NCBI RefSeq assembly: GCF_044872765.1
Contig: NZ_CP085253.1
Coordinates: 930,001 to 994,000 of the forward strand
Source of the DNA: Micrococcus sp023147585
Lineage (GTDB): Bacteria; Actinomycetota; Actinomycetes; Actinomycetales; Micrococcaceae
Length of the DNA stretch: 64,000 bases
Reading direction: 5' to 3'
The translations under genes were made by a program, and so were the position numbers. Shown here piece by piece: positions 26,935 to 35,705 of the stretch. The notes under the pieces were generated by a model that saw nothing but the letters and a program-made list of their open reading frames with translations, made no database searches and had not been told where the DNA came from. The number at the start of each line of letters is the position of its first letter. Position 1 is the first letter of the stretch.

Positions 26935-27825
26935 GTGCATGAACCCCTGACCTCGAACGTCACCGACGTCGCGCTGCTGTTCGAGGGGGGCGGCATGCGC
27001 GCCTCCTACACCTCCGCCGTGGTGGCCGAGCTGCTGCGCGAGCGGATCCACGTGGACTTCGTGGCCGGGATCTCGGCCGGCTCCTCCAACTCGGTGAACT
27101 ACCTGGCGCGGGACGCCGAGCGGGCCCGCGCCGCGTTCGTGGACTTCGCGGACGACCCGAGGTTCGGGAACTGGCGCACGTGGGTGCGCGGCAAGGGCCT
27201 GTTCAACGCCGAGTACATCTATGAGCACGCCGGGCTGCCGGAGGCGGACCTGCCCTTCGACTTCGCCACGTTCGAGGCCAACCCGGCCCGCCTCGTGCTG
27301 GCCGGCTTCGACGCCCGCACCGGCGAGACCCGCTGGTGGGACCGCTCCGACATGACCTCGCTCGGCGACCTGATGGTGCGCGTGCGCGCCTCCTCCACGA
27401 TGCCGGTGCTCATGCCCCCCGTGCACGCGGAGGGCACGGTCTTCGTGGACGGCGCCCTCGGCGTGGACGGCGGCGTGCCCGTCACGGCCGCGGATCGGGC
27501 GGGGTTCACGAAGCTGCTCGTCGTGATGACCCGCGAGCGCGGGTACGTGAAGCGACCCGAGCGCTTCCCCGCCTTCTACCAGCGGACCTTCCGCCGCTAC
27601 CCGGCCGTGGCCGAGGCCCTCCTCACGCGGTGGCGGCGCTACAACGCCACGCGCGAGCGCCTCTTCGAGATGGAGCGCTCCGGCGACGCCTACCTGTTCG
27701 TCCCGGAGACCATGCCGGTCTCCAACGGCGAGCGCTCCGTGGCGAAGCTGGCGGCGGCCCACGCGCTCGGGCTGGAGCAGGCGCGCCGCGAGATGCCCGC
27801 GATCCGGGAGTTCCTGGGGCTCTGA
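26935..27825 (+). CDS. Patatin-like phospholipase
   Basis: 296 residues. The oxyanion-hole loop FEGGGMRASYT (17-27), nucleophile Ser47 in GISAGSS and the catalytic Asp in VDGGV (within FVDGALGVDGGV) make a complete Ser-Asp dyad. The protein resembles the YjjU/DUF6363-type patatins, with the C-terminal KRPERFPAFYQRTFRRYP region. Lipid acyl hydrolase activity is expected; the substrate is unknown. GTG 26935 was chosen because AGGAGA lies 8 nt upstream; an in-frame GTG at 26911 would add eight residues. A second, different patatin (RssA-like) is found at 60.9-61.7 kb. Confidence 0.85.
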   Translation: MHEPLTSNVTDVALLFEGGGMRASYTSAVVAELLRERIHVDFVAGISAGSSNSVNYLARDAERARAAFVDFADDPRFGNWRTWVRGKGLFNAEYIYEHAGLPEADLPFDFATFEANPARLVLAGFDARTGETRWWDRSDMTSLGDLMVRVRASSTMPVLMPPVHAEGTVFVDGALGVDGGVPVTAADRAGFTKLLVVMTRERGYVKRPERFPAFYQRTFRRYPAVAEALLTRWRRYNATRERLFEMERSGDAYLFVPETMPVSNGERSVAKLAAAHALGLEQARREMPAIREFLGL

Positions 27826-27829
27826 GGGC

Positions 27830-28336
27830 TCACCCGGCGCCGCCGGCCGAGTCGGGCAGCCCGAACACCGAGTCGAACACGAACGCGTACACGGCCGCAT
27901 AGACGAGGAAGAACACCAGCAGGCCCGCCTCGATGAGGAACGCCTCCCACAGGCTCACACCGAGGATGAGCGCCACAGCGGGGACGAGGAAGAGGATGAG
28001 ACCCCCCTCGAACCCCACCGCGTGCAGGGCGCGCACCCACCAGGGGCGGCCGGCGATGCCCGCGGTGCGCTCCCACCGCTCGAAGAGGGAGTTGTAGACC
28101 ACGTTCCAGATCAGCGCCACGGTCGAGGACACCACGGCGACCGCGAGCGAGGACCCTCCGGGCTTGCCCAGCGCCGCCAGGATCCCCGTGGTGAAGAGGA
28201 TGGCCAGCGCCTCGAAGACCACGGCGTACACGACGCGGCGCTGCAGCGGCGTGCGGAAGACCCGGCGGGCCACGAGGGCGCGGCGGCCGCCGGGGCCGCG
28301 GGGAGCGGACGGGGAGAGGACGGGATCGGTGGGCAT
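27830..28336 (-). CDS. PACE-family efflux transporter
   Basis: 168 residues, two tandem pairs of membrane helices. The first pair begins RVVYAVVFEALAILFTTGIL with Glu42, the equivalent of the essential glutamate of AceI; it is followed by VALIWNVVYNSLFERWE. The second pair begins RALHAVGFEGGLILFLVPAV and ends YAAVYAFVFDSVFG. The R-x-x-x-x-x-FE, WN-x-x-Y/FN and FD motifs are those of the bacterial transmembrane pair domain of proteobacterial antimicrobial compound efflux proteins (chlorhexidine, polyamines). A ~30-residue Pro/Arg-rich N-terminal tail is extra. A TAGGGT -10 lies 8 nt before ATG 28336. Confidence 0.8.
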   Translation of the reverse strand: MPTDPVLSPSAPRGPGGRRALVARRVFRTPLQRRVVYAVVFEALAILFTTGILAALGKPGGSSLAVAVVSSTVALIWNVVYNSLFERWERTAGIAGRPWWVRALHAVGFEGGLILFLVPAVALILGVSLWEAFLIEAGLLVFFLVYAAVYAFVFDSVFGLPDSAGGAG

Positions 28337-28344
28337 CGCGGCTC

Positions 28345-28350
28345 ACCCTA
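28345..28350 (-). promoter_or_regulatory. -10 element of PACE gene
   Basis: TAGGGT on the minus strand, 8-nt spacer to ATG 28336. It abuts the point at which the ferritin homology begins on the other strand. Confidence 0.45.
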
Positions 28351-28785
28351 GCGACTTCCGCCGCCGACGACCTCGAGCTCTCCGGCATGGCCGCGTGGCT
28401 GCGCCATCAGGCGGACGAGGAGATCGTCCACGCCAACACGTTCATCGACCACGTCACGGACCGCGACGGCTTCGCCCGCATCGGCGCGATCGCCGCCCCG
28501 CCCGAGGCGAAGGGCATGACCGCCCTGCAGATCTACGAGGCGGCCCTCGCCCACGAGCAGAAGGTGTCCGAGTCCATCCGCGACCTCTACCGCGCCACCG
28601 AGGCCGCCGGTGACCTCAACTCCCGCCCGCTGCTCAACTGGTTCCTGGACGAGCAGGTCGAGGAGGAGTCCACCGTCTCCGAGATCGTGGGCCAGTTGAG
28701 GCTCGTGGGCGACGACGGCTCGGGCCTGCTGCGCATCGACGCCCGCCTCGGCCAGCGCCCGGTGGAGACCACCGAGAGCGCCTGA
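28351..28785 (+). pseudogene. Ferritin, 5'-truncated
   Basis: Reading from 28351, the frame gives ATSAADDLELSGMAAWLRHQADEEIVHANTFIDHV..., which aligns with the end of helix A/start of helix B of bacterial ferritins (…AYFEADDLSGMAAW…) and continues to a normal C-terminus. Ferritins are about 160-180 residues; here about 45 N-terminal residues are gone, including helix A with its ferroxidase glutamate. Metal ligands of the remaining helices are kept (DEEIVHA, AHEQKVSES, LDEQVEEES). No start codon or ribosome binding site precedes the homologous stretch; ATG 28387 could start a 132-residue protein. The homology stops at the PACE promoter, so a deletion or rearrangement is likely. Confidence 0.65.
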
Positions 28786-28902
28786 CCCCTCCCCCGGTCC
28801 GAACGGACCGGCGCCGACCGGAGGCGCGCGGGTCGTTATGCTCGACTCGCGCGCTTCCGCGCGTCGGCGCCCCGTGCGTCCCCCCGCACCCCAGGAGGAA
28901 CT

Positions 28903-29847
28903 ATGAGCGGTCTCGTCGCTCTGCTCGATGACGTCGCAGCCCTGGCACGCCTCGCCGCCGCCAGCGTGGACGACGTCGCCGCCGGCGCCGGACGCGCCTC
29001 GGTCAAGGCCGCCGGCGTGGTCATCGACGACGCGGCCGTGACGCCGCAGTACATGGCCGGTGCGGCGGCGAACCGCGAGCTGCCCATGATCTGGAGGATC
29101 GTGAAGGGCTCGCTGCGCAACAAGCTGGTCTTCATCCTCCCCGGCCTGCTGATCTTGGACTGGATCGCCCCGTGGGCCCTGCCCTGGCTGCTCCTCGCCG
29201 GCGGCACCTACCTCTCCTACGAGGGCGCCCACAAGGTCTGGGGCAAGCTGACCGGCCACCATGAGGAGACGGACGCCCCCGCCGTCGAGCAGGGCCCGGA
29301 GGCCGAGGACAAGGTGGTGCGCGGCGCAGTGACCACCGACTTCATCCTCTCCCTCGAGATCATGGTGATCTCCATGAACGAGGTGGCGGACCAGGGCTTC
29401 TGGCTCAAGGCCGGGATCCTCGCCGTGGTGGCGGTCTTCATCACGCTCGCCGTCTACGGTGCGGTGGCGGCCATCGTGAAGATGGACGACGTCGGCCTGC
29501 ACATGAACCAGAACGCCCGCACCTCCGGTGCCCGCTCGTTCGGCCACGGCCTGGTGAAGGCCATGCCCATCGTGATGACCGTGATCACCGTGATCGGCAC
29601 CGTCGCGATGCTGTGGGTGGGCGGCCACATCGTGCTGATGGAGCTCTCGGCGCTCGGCCTGCCGTGGCTGTACGACGCCCAGCACCACCTCGTGGAGCCC
29701 GTCACCCAGGCCGCCGGCTCCGTGCTCGGCTGGCTCGTGGAGACCCTGAGCTCCGCCCTGTGGGGCCTGATCTGGGGCTCGGTCGCCGTGGCCGTCATGG
29801 CCGTGGTCGGCCGCCTGCGGGGCAAGAAGGAGACCCTGCAGCACTGA
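28903..29847 (+). CDS. DUF808 (YedI-type) inner membrane protein
   Basis: 314 residues. MSGLVALLDDVAALARLAAASVDDVAAG and the segment WRIVKGSLRNKLVFILPGLLIL are hallmark DUF808 sequence, shared with E. coli YedI. About seven membrane segments are visible, with a soluble acidic loop (EETDAPAVEQGPEAEDK) after the third. The biological function is unknown. A canonical AGGAGGA ribosome binding site precedes ATG 28903, and TATGCT near 28837 is a possible -10. A strong terminator follows. Single-gene transcription unit. Confidence 0.88.
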   Translation: MSGLVALLDDVAALARLAAASVDDVAAGAGRASVKAAGVVIDDAAVTPQYMAGAAANRELPMIWRIVKGSLRNKLVFILPGLLILDWIAPWALPWLLLAGGTYLSYEGAHKVWGKLTGHHEETDAPAVEQGPEAEDKVVRGAVTTDFILSLEIMVISMNEVADQGFWLKAGILAVVAVFITLAVYGAVAAIVKMDDVGLHMNQNARTSGARSFGHGLVKAMPIVMTVITVIGTVAMLWVGGHIVLMELSALGLPWLYDAQHHLVEPVTQAAGSVLGWLVETLSSALWGLIWGSVAVAVMAVVGRLRGKKETLQH

Positions 29848-29867
29848 CCTCGCGTCGGACGCAGGAA

Positions 29868-29898
29868 GGGCGCCGTCGGATCCTCTCCGACGGCGCCC
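29868..29898. terminator. Bidirectional terminator
   Basis: Perfect 13-bp stem (29868-29880 with 29886-29898), 5-nt loop, between the convergent DUF808 and alpha/beta hydrolase genes. Confidence 0.75.
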
Positions 29899-29918
29899 TC
29901 GGCGTCTGGGGGGGCGGG

Positions 29919-30764
29919 TCAGTCCGCCGTGAGGAAGGTGCGCACGGCGGAGACGAACGCCTCCGGCTGGTCGGCGTGCACCCAGTGCGAGGCGTCGCGG
30001 ACCATGACGCGCACGACGCGCGGGAAGAGCGCCTTCATCTCCGGGACGTCCTCGTCGAGGATGTAGTCCGACTTCTCGCCGCCGAGCCACAGCACGGGGT
30101 GGTCGAACACGCGGTCCGGGTCCTCGGGGACGACCGGGTCCGGGAACCGCCCGACCTCCTCGAGGTGCTCGAAGAGCATCCGCACGTTGGGCTGCCATGA
30201 GAAGTGCCCGCCCTCGCGGCGCAGGTTCTGGAGGAGGAAGCCGCGCACACGTTCGTCGTGGACGTGCTCGGCCATCGCCGCGTCCGCCTCGGCGCGCGTG
30301 GAGTAGGCACCGAGGTCCATCTCCAGCATGGTGCCGAGCAGGTGCACGAACTCGTCCGTGGCCGAGGGGGACATGCGCGGGGAGATGTCCACCACCACGA
30401 GCCGCTCCACGAGATCAGGGTGGCGCAGCGCGAGGACCATGGCCACCTTGCCGCCCATCGAGTGGCCGAGCAGGTGCACGGGCCCGTCCGCGGCGAGCCC
30501 GGCGCGCAGGTGCTCGGCCACGCGGTCGGCCATCCCGGGGTAGTCCACCGCGTCGGTCCACGGCGACTGGCCGTGGTCCGGGAGGTCCACGAGCTCGAGC
30601 GTGAAGTCGTCGGCGAGCGCGTTCGCCACGCCCGTGAAGTTGCGGCCGCGGCCCATGAGGCCGTGGAGGAACGCGACGCGGTGCGGGCCCGATCCCACCG
30701 TCGTGGAGGCGAGGGGCTCGGCGTCGGTGGACGGGGAGGAGGAAGAGGAGTCGGTGGTCGGCAC
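29919..30764 (-). CDS. Alpha/beta hydrolase (YbfF-like esterase)
   Basis: 281 residues. The oxyanion HGLMGRGRN (34-42), nucleophile Ser102 in LLGHSMGGKVAM and catalytic His in ASHWVHADQPE are visible. LVDLPDHGQSPW and VVDISPRM are typical of the YbfF/ABHD11-type acyl esterases. The first ~25 residues (Ser-rich) are a variable tail. GTG 30764 was chosen because TACCCT ends 7 nt upstream, the same leaderless spacing seen at other genes here; a longer in-frame start exists at 30860 but would lie across that promoter. It follows the sugar transporter gene on the same strand after 111 bp. Confidence 0.82.
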   Translation of the reverse strand: MPTTDSSSSSPSTDAEPLASTTVGSGPHRVAFLHGLMGRGRNFTGVANALADDFTLELVDLPDHGQSPWTDAVDYPGMADRVAEHLRAGLAADGPVHLLGHSMGGKVAMVLALRHPDLVERLVVVDISPRMSPSATDEFVHLLGTMLEMDLGAYSTRAEADAAMAEHVHDERVRGFLLQNLRREGGHFSWQPNVRMLFEHLEEVGRFPDPVVPEDPDRVFDHPVLWLGGEKSDYILDEDVPEMKALFPRVVRVMVRDASHWVHADQPEAFVSAVRTFLTAD

Positions 30765-30771
30765 GGGCTCC

Positions 30772-30777
30772 AGGGTA
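30772..30777 (-). promoter_or_regulatory. -10 element of alpha/beta hydrolase gene (leaderless GTG)
   Basis: TACCCT on the minus strand, 7-nt spacer to GTG 30764. Confidence 0.45.
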
Positions 30778-30875
30778 GTGCCGCGCGGGCCGAGGGGCGC
30801 GGCGTCCTCGCCTCCGGCGCCCTCGAGGACACGGGGCGCGTCCGCGAGGGCACCCGGCACCGGCCCCCGCCGGCC

Positions 30876-32339
30876 TCAGCCGGTCACGCGGGGCGCCCGG
30901 GTGTGCGCCGCGTCGGACATGTCCTCGAGCTCGCGCCCCTTGGTCTCCGGGATCATCGTGGCGACGAAGAGGAACGAGAGGGCTGCCATCACCGCGTACA
31001 GGCCGTAGGCGAACATCAGGCCGAGGTCCGCCAGCGCCGGGAACGTCGTGGAGATCGCGAAGTTGGCCACCCACTGGGCGGACGCGGCCACCGCGAGCGC
31101 CCCGGCGCGGATGCGGTTGGGGAACATCTCGCCGAGCAGGACCCACGTGATGGGGCCCCACGAGACGCCGAAGAACACCACGAACGCGTTCGCGGCGATC
31201 AGCGCGACGGTGGACATGGGAGCGGCGAGCACCACCGAGGAGGAGCCGTCGGCCGCGGTGACGGCCGTGGCCGTGGAGAAGGCGTAGGCCATCGCGCCGA
31301 GGCTCACGGCCATGCCCGCGGAGCCGACCAGCAGCATCGGACGGCGCCCCACCCGGTCCACGAGGGCGAGGGCCACCAGCGTCACCACGATGTTCGTGAC
31401 GGAGGTGATCACCGTGATCGTCAGGGCGTCGGACTCGCCGAAGCCGACCGAGCGCCACAGCGTGGTGGAGTAGTAGAAGATCACGTTGATCCCCACGGCC
31501 TGCTGGAACACGGAGAGCAGGATGCCGACCCACACGATGGGCTTGAGGCCAAGGGCGTCCCCGCGCAGGTCGCGCAGGCTCTCCCGCTGCTCGGAGTTCA
31601 GCGAGCGGCGGATGTCCTCGATCATGGGGGCCGGGTCGGCGACGCCGGTGAAGTCGCGCAGCACGTGGGCGGCGTCGTCGAGCCGGCCCCGGGCCACGAG
31701 GTAGCGCGGTGACTCGGGCAGGCGCAGGGAGCAGACGCCGTAGAGAACCGCGGGCACGGCCGCCGCGAGGAACATCCAGCGCCACGCCGGCATGCCGAAC
31801 CACAGCGTCTCGGCGGCGCCGCCGGCGACGTTGGCGAACAGCGCGTCCGAGAGGAGCGCCACGAAGATGCCGAGAACGATCGCCAGCTGCTGCAGCGATC
31901 CCAGCCGGCCGCGGACCCGGGCCGGGCTGACCTCCGCGATGTACGCCGGTGCGATCACCGAGGCGGCGCCGACGCCGAGTCCGCCGACCAGACGCCACAG
32001 GATCAGGTCCACGACCCCGAAGGCGAAGCCTGAGCCGATCGCCGAGACGAGGAAGAGCACGGCCGCGATCACCATGACGGGGATGCGGCCGCGGCGGTTG
32101 GCCAGCGGTCCGGCGAACCAGGCGCCCACCGCGCAGCCGATCAGCGCGGAGGAGACCGCGAAGCCGGTGAGGGCGGGGCCGAGCGCGAAGTCCGCCGCGA
32201 GGGCGTCCACCGCACCGTTGATCACCGACGTGTCGAATCCGAACATGAACCCGCCGAGGGCGGCGGCGAGGCTGATGCCCACCACGCTGGCGTTGAGTCG
32301 CGAGGTGACCTGCCCCGCGGGGGCGTGCTGCTCTGCCAT
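30876..32339 (-). CDS. MFS sugar:proton symporter
   Basis: 487 residues, 12 membrane segments. Sugar-porter signatures are all present: GFDTSVINGA in segment 1, NRRGRIPVM between 2 and 3, PESPRYLVARGR before the central loop, QQAVGINVIFYYS in segment 7, DRVGRRPML between 8 and 9, and PETKGRELE at the end. Closest to the XylE/GalP/IolT group; the transported sugar or polyol is not determinable. AGGAAG lies upstream of ATG 32339. It is divergent from the phoD-like gene. Confidence 0.9.
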   Translation of the reverse strand: MAEQHAPAGQVTSRLNASVVGISLAAALGGFMFGFDTSVINGAVDALAADFALGPALTGFAVSSALIGCAVGAWFAGPLANRRGRIPVMVIAAVLFLVSAIGSGFAFGVVDLILWRLVGGLGVGAASVIAPAYIAEVSPARVRGRLGSLQQLAIVLGIFVALLSDALFANVAGGAAETLWFGMPAWRWMFLAAAVPAVLYGVCSLRLPESPRYLVARGRLDDAAHVLRDFTGVADPAPMIEDIRRSLNSEQRESLRDLRGDALGLKPIVWVGILLSVFQQAVGINVIFYYSTTLWRSVGFGESDALTITVITSVTNIVVTLVALALVDRVGRRPMLLVGSAGMAVSLGAMAYAFSTATAVTAADGSSSVVLAAPMSTVALIAANAFVVFFGVSWGPITWVLLGEMFPNRIRAGALAVAASAQWVANFAISTTFPALADLGLMFAYGLYAVMAALSFLFVATMIPETKGRELEDMSDAAHTRAPRVTG

Positions 32340-32514
32340 GGTGGGCCGCTTCCTGTCTTCGGTGGAGCCGGACGCCGCCCCCGGAGACGCACAGTGTCCC
32401 GTCCGGATGCGCCCCCGCGCAACCGCATCCTGCCGAGTTCCCGACGGCGGCCCGTCGCCGGCCGTTCACCAGCAGGTCACCGTCCCCGCATCTGCGGGGC
32501 GGACCATGGGATCC

Positions 32515-34158
32515 ATGAGCGAGACACCGCGTCCCCAGTCCACCGCCCGCCGCACCGTCCTGGCCACCGGCGCCGCCGCCTCGGCCGTCCTCCTGCTCCC
32601 CGCATCCGCCGAGGCCGCCCCCGGCCGCTCCGGCAGGGCCGCCTCGCGGCACTCCGGGCTCGTCTCCTCCCGCCTCACGCTGCCCTCCGGCGTGGCCACG
32701 GGCGACGTGTCCTCGAACTCCGCCGTCCTGTGGGCCCGCAGCTCGGGCACCTCCCGCCTGCGCGCCGTGCTCCGCGCCGTGGACGAGTCCGGGCAGGTGC
32801 TGCGCGGGCGCTTCGAGCACGGCGTGACCTTGCGCTCGGGCTGGGTCTCCGGTCAGACCGACCACACCGCCAAGATCGTCGCGGGCAGGCTGCCCTCCGG
32901 CACCCGCTTCGAGGTCACCTACGCGTTCGAGGACGAGCTGGGCCGCCTCGGCGAGTCCGCCGTCGCCCACTTCACCACGGCCCCCGGCACGCGCTTCGGG
33001 AAGAAGACCACCGCCGCGCAGTCCTTCGTGTGGACCGCGGACACCGCGGGCCAGGGGTACGGCATCAACCCCGAGATCGGAGGCATGCGCGGCTACGCGG
33101 CCATGCACGCCACCAAGCCGGACTTCTTCCTCCATTCGGGGGACACGATCTACGCCGACAACCCGATCCCCGAGACCGTGGAGGTCAAGGGCGAGCCCAC
33201 GTGGCGCAACATCACCACCGAGGAGACGTCCAAGGTGGCCGAGACGCTGAACGAGTTCCGCGGCCGTCACCGCTACAACATGATGGACGTCAACCTCCGC
33301 GAGATGTACGCGGACGTCCCCGTGATCGCCCAGTGGGACGACCACGAGACCACCAACAACTGGTGGCCCGGCGAGGTCCTCGAGGACCCCCGCTACACGC
33401 AGGTGCGGGACGTGGACACGCTCGCCGCCCGCGCCCGCCGCGCGTGGCAGGAGTACATGCCGATCGCCGACGGGCGCGCCCTGCGCGGCGGTGACGGCTT
33501 CGAGCCGGCCCGCATCCACCGCAAGATCTCCCGCGGCCCCTCACTCGACGTCTTCGCCCTCGACATGCGCACGTTCAAGGGCGAGAACACCCCCGGTCTC
33601 GAGCAGACCGAGACGCCGATCCTCGGCGAGGAGCAGCTGCAGTGGCTCATCCGCGAGCTGCGCGCCTCCACCGCCACGTGGAAGGTGATCGCCAACGACC
33701 TCCCGCTGGGCCTCGTCGTCCCGGACGGCAAGGGCCAAGAGTCGATCTCCAACGCGGAGCACGGCGCCCCGCTGGGCCGCGAGCTCGAGCTGGCCCGCCT
33801 CCTCAAGGCGATCAAGGACCACGGCGTGAAGAACGTCGTGTTCCTGACCGGAGACGTGCACTACTGCGCGGCCCATCACTACTCCCCCGAGCGCGCGGCG
33901 TTCACCGACTTCGAGCCCTTCTGGGAGTTCGTGGCCGGGCCCATCAACGCCGGCTCCTTCGGGCCCAACGCCCTGGACGGCACGTTCGGCCCGCGCCTGG
34001 ACTTCGAGGCGCACGGACCCGTCATGGGCTCCCCGCGCACGGGCGAGCACCAGTACTTCGGGCACGTGGAGATCCCCGAGGACGGCCGCGCGTTCCGCGT
34101 CCGCCTGATCAACGCGCAGGGCACCACGGTCTACTCGCGCACGCTCACCGCGCGCTGA
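32515..34158 (+). CDS. phoD: PhoD-like alkaline phosphatase/phosphodiesterase, Tat-exported
   Basis: About 547 residues. The Tat signal STARRTVLATGAAASAVLLL is followed by ASAEAAPG (likely cleavage after AEA). An N-terminal Fn3-like PhoD domain (LPSGVATGDVSSNSAVLWAR) precedes the metallophosphatase domain with VWTADTAG, FLHSGDTIYAD, AQWDDHETTNNWW and FLTGDVHYCAAH, the metal-ligand blocks of PhoD. It hydrolyses phosphoesters outside the cell to supply phosphate. ATG 32515 and an ATG three codons earlier (32506) are both possible; neither has a clear ribosome binding site. No pho box was recognised with confidence. Confidence 0.9.
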   Translation: MSETPRPQSTARRTVLATGAAASAVLLLPASAEAAPGRSGRAASRHSGLVSSRLTLPSGVATGDVSSNSAVLWARSSGTSRLRAVLRAVDESGQVLRGRFEHGVTLRSGWVSGQTDHTAKIVAGRLPSGTRFEVTYAFEDELGRLGESAVAHFTTAPGTRFGKKTTAAQSFVWTADTAGQGYGINPEIGGMRGYAAMHATKPDFFLHSGDTIYADNPIPETVEVKGEPTWRNITTEETSKVAETLNEFRGRHRYNMMDVNLREMYADVPVIAQWDDHETTNNWWPGEVLEDPRYTQVRDVDTLAARARRAWQEYMPIADGRALRGGDGFEPARIHRKISRGPSLDVFALDMRTFKGENTPGLEQTETPILGEEQLQWLIRELRASTATWKVIANDLPLGLVVPDGKGQESISNAEHGAPLGRELELARLLKAIKDHGVKNVVFLTGDVHYCAAHHYSPERAAFTDFEPFWEFVAGPINAGSFGPNALDGTFGPRLDFEAHGPVMGSPRTGEHQYFGHVEIPEDGRAFRVRLINAQGTTVYSRTLTAR

Positions 34159-34194
34159 CCCGGGTGCCGGGCTCCGGCCCGGTTCCCCCACGAC

Positions 34195-34231
34195 GACGGC
34201 GACGCGCCCCGGGCGGGGAGGCGTCGCCGTC
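34195..34231 (+). terminator. Terminator after phoD
   Basis: 11-bp stem (34195-34205 with 34221-34231), 15-nt loop. A second, imperfect hairpin of the GCGGCC...GGCCGC type lies just downstream, so the 34159-34352 gap holds only terminator-like structure and the promoter of the next gene. Confidence 0.6.
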
Positions 34232-34352
34232 GGCGCGTGCCGGGAGGAGGCGGCGGGGACGCAGGACCGGGAGCCGCGGCCGCCCGTCGTGACGGGCGTG
34301 GCCGCCGGCCGCAATGAACGAGAGTTCGCCCATCGCCCGGCATGGCTCGCGC

Positions 34353-34358
34353 TAGCGT
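34353..34358 (+). promoter_or_regulatory. -10 element of DAACS transporter gene (leaderless)
   Basis: TAGCGT, 7-nt spacer to ATG 34366. Confidence 0.5.
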
Positions 34359-34365
34359 CTCGCCC

Positions 34366-35655
34366 ATGTCCCCCTCGCCCTCCGAGGACGCCGCGCGCCT
34401 CGACACCCCCGCCACGGCCGACGCCGCCCCCGCTCGGCGCCCCCGCTTCGGCCTGCTCGCGCGCGTCCTGACCGGCATCGTCCTGGGCATCGTCCTCGGC
34501 CTGACCGCCCCCGACTGGCTCGCCCGCACCGCGGCCACCTTCGCCGGGCTCTTCAGCGGGTTCCTGGGCTTCATCGTCCCGGTCCTGATCCTCGCGCTCG
34601 TGGCGCCGGCGATCGCCGAGCTGGGCCGCGGCGCCGGGCGGTGGCTCGGGCTCACCGCGGCGATCGCCTACGCCTCCACCGTGTTCGGCGGATTCCTCGG
34701 GCTGGCGGCCGGGCTCGCGGTGTTCCCGCACCTCCTCACGCCCGGCTCCATCTCCTCGGTGACCGACCCCACCGCGGGGCAGGCCGAGGCCTTCTTCACG
34801 GTGGAGATGGCGCCGCCGTTCGGCGTCATGACCGCGCTCGTGCTCGCGTTCGTGATGGGCATCGGCATGACGCTGATCCCGCGGGGCACCCTGCAGCACG
34901 GCTTCGAGGAGCTGCGGAGCATCGTCGAGAAGGTGATCAGCGGCGTGATCGTGCCCCTGCTGCCGTTCTACGTCTTCGCGACGTTCCTGACGATGGCCGC
35001 CGCCGGAGGCGTCGCCGAGGTCGTCCTCACGTTCCTGGGCGTCATCGCCCTCGTCTTCGTCCTCACGCTCGTCCTGCTGCTCGTGCAGTTCGCCGTGGCC
35101 GGCGCGGTCGCGCGCCGGAACCCGTTCACGGCTCTGCGGGCCATGCTCCCGGCCTACGCCACCGCGCTGGGCACCTCGTCCTCGGCCGCGACCATCCCCG
35201 TGACCCTGCGCCAGGTGGGCACGCTCGGCGTCCGCCGTCCGGTGGCCTCCTTCGTGGTGCCCCTCGCCGCGACCATCCACCTGGCCGGGTCCACGGTCAA
35301 GATCGTCTCCTTCTCCCTGGCCGTGCTCGTCCTCTCGGGCCAGGCCGTGGACGTCCCCGTGATGATCGGCTTCATCTTCATGCTGGGCATCACGATGGTG
35401 GCCGCGCCGGGCGTGCCGGGCGGGGCGATCGTGGCGGCGTCGGGGCTGCTGGCCTCGATGCTCGGCTTCACGGAGCCGCAGGTCGCGCTCATGGTGGCGA
35501 CCTACCTCGCCATCGACTCGTTCGGCACGGCCACGAACGTGACGGGCGACGGCGCGATCGCGCTCATCGTCGACCGTGTCGCCGGCGACCGCATCACGGC
35601 GGCGACGGGCGGCGCAGGCCCCACGGAGCCCACCGGCCTCACGCCCGCCGACTGA
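34366..35655 (+). CDS. Dicarboxylate/amino acid:cation symporter (DAACS)
   Basis: 429 residues. The re-entrant loop serine motif GTSSSAATIPVTLR, and MVAAPGVPGGAIVAASGLL and AIDSFGTATNVTGDG further on, are diagnostic of the GltP/DctA/SstT family. About eight membrane segments plus two hairpins fit the fold. The first ~28 residues are a hydrophilic, alanine-rich tail. Substrates in the family are glutamate, aspartate, serine or C4-dicarboxylates; the TNVTGDG in place of the common NMDG/NTDG makes selectivity uncertain. ATG 34366 is fixed by TAGCGT seven bases upstream. Confidence 0.88.
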   Translation: MSPSPSEDAARLDTPATADAAPARRPRFGLLARVLTGIVLGIVLGLTAPDWLARTAATFAGLFSGFLGFIVPVLILALVAPAIAELGRGAGRWLGLTAAIAYASTVFGGFLGLAAGLAVFPHLLTPGSISSVTDPTAGQAEAFFTVEMAPPFGVMTALVLAFVMGIGMTLIPRGTLQHGFEELRSIVEKVISGVIVPLLPFYVFATFLTMAAAGGVAEVVLTFLGVIALVFVLTLVLLLVQFAVAGAVARRNPFTALRAMLPAYATALGTSSSAATIPVTLRQVGTLGVRRPVASFVVPLAATIHLAGSTVKIVSFSLAVLVLSGQAVDVPVMIGFIFMLGITMVAAPGVPGGAIVAASGLLASMLGFTEPQVALMVATYLAIDSFGTATNVTGDGAIALIVDRVAGDRITAATGGAGPTEPTGLTPAD

Positions 35656-35692
35656 GTCCGCGCGGCTGACGCCCCTGCGCGTCGTGGCCGAG

Positions 35693-35698
35693 GACAAT
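35693..35698 (+). promoter_or_regulatory. -10 element of DNA polymerase gene (leaderless)
   Basis: GACAAT, 7-nt spacer to ATG 35706. Weaker match than the others, but the spacing is the same. Confidence 0.35.
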
Positions 35699-35705
35699 GG
35701 GGCGC

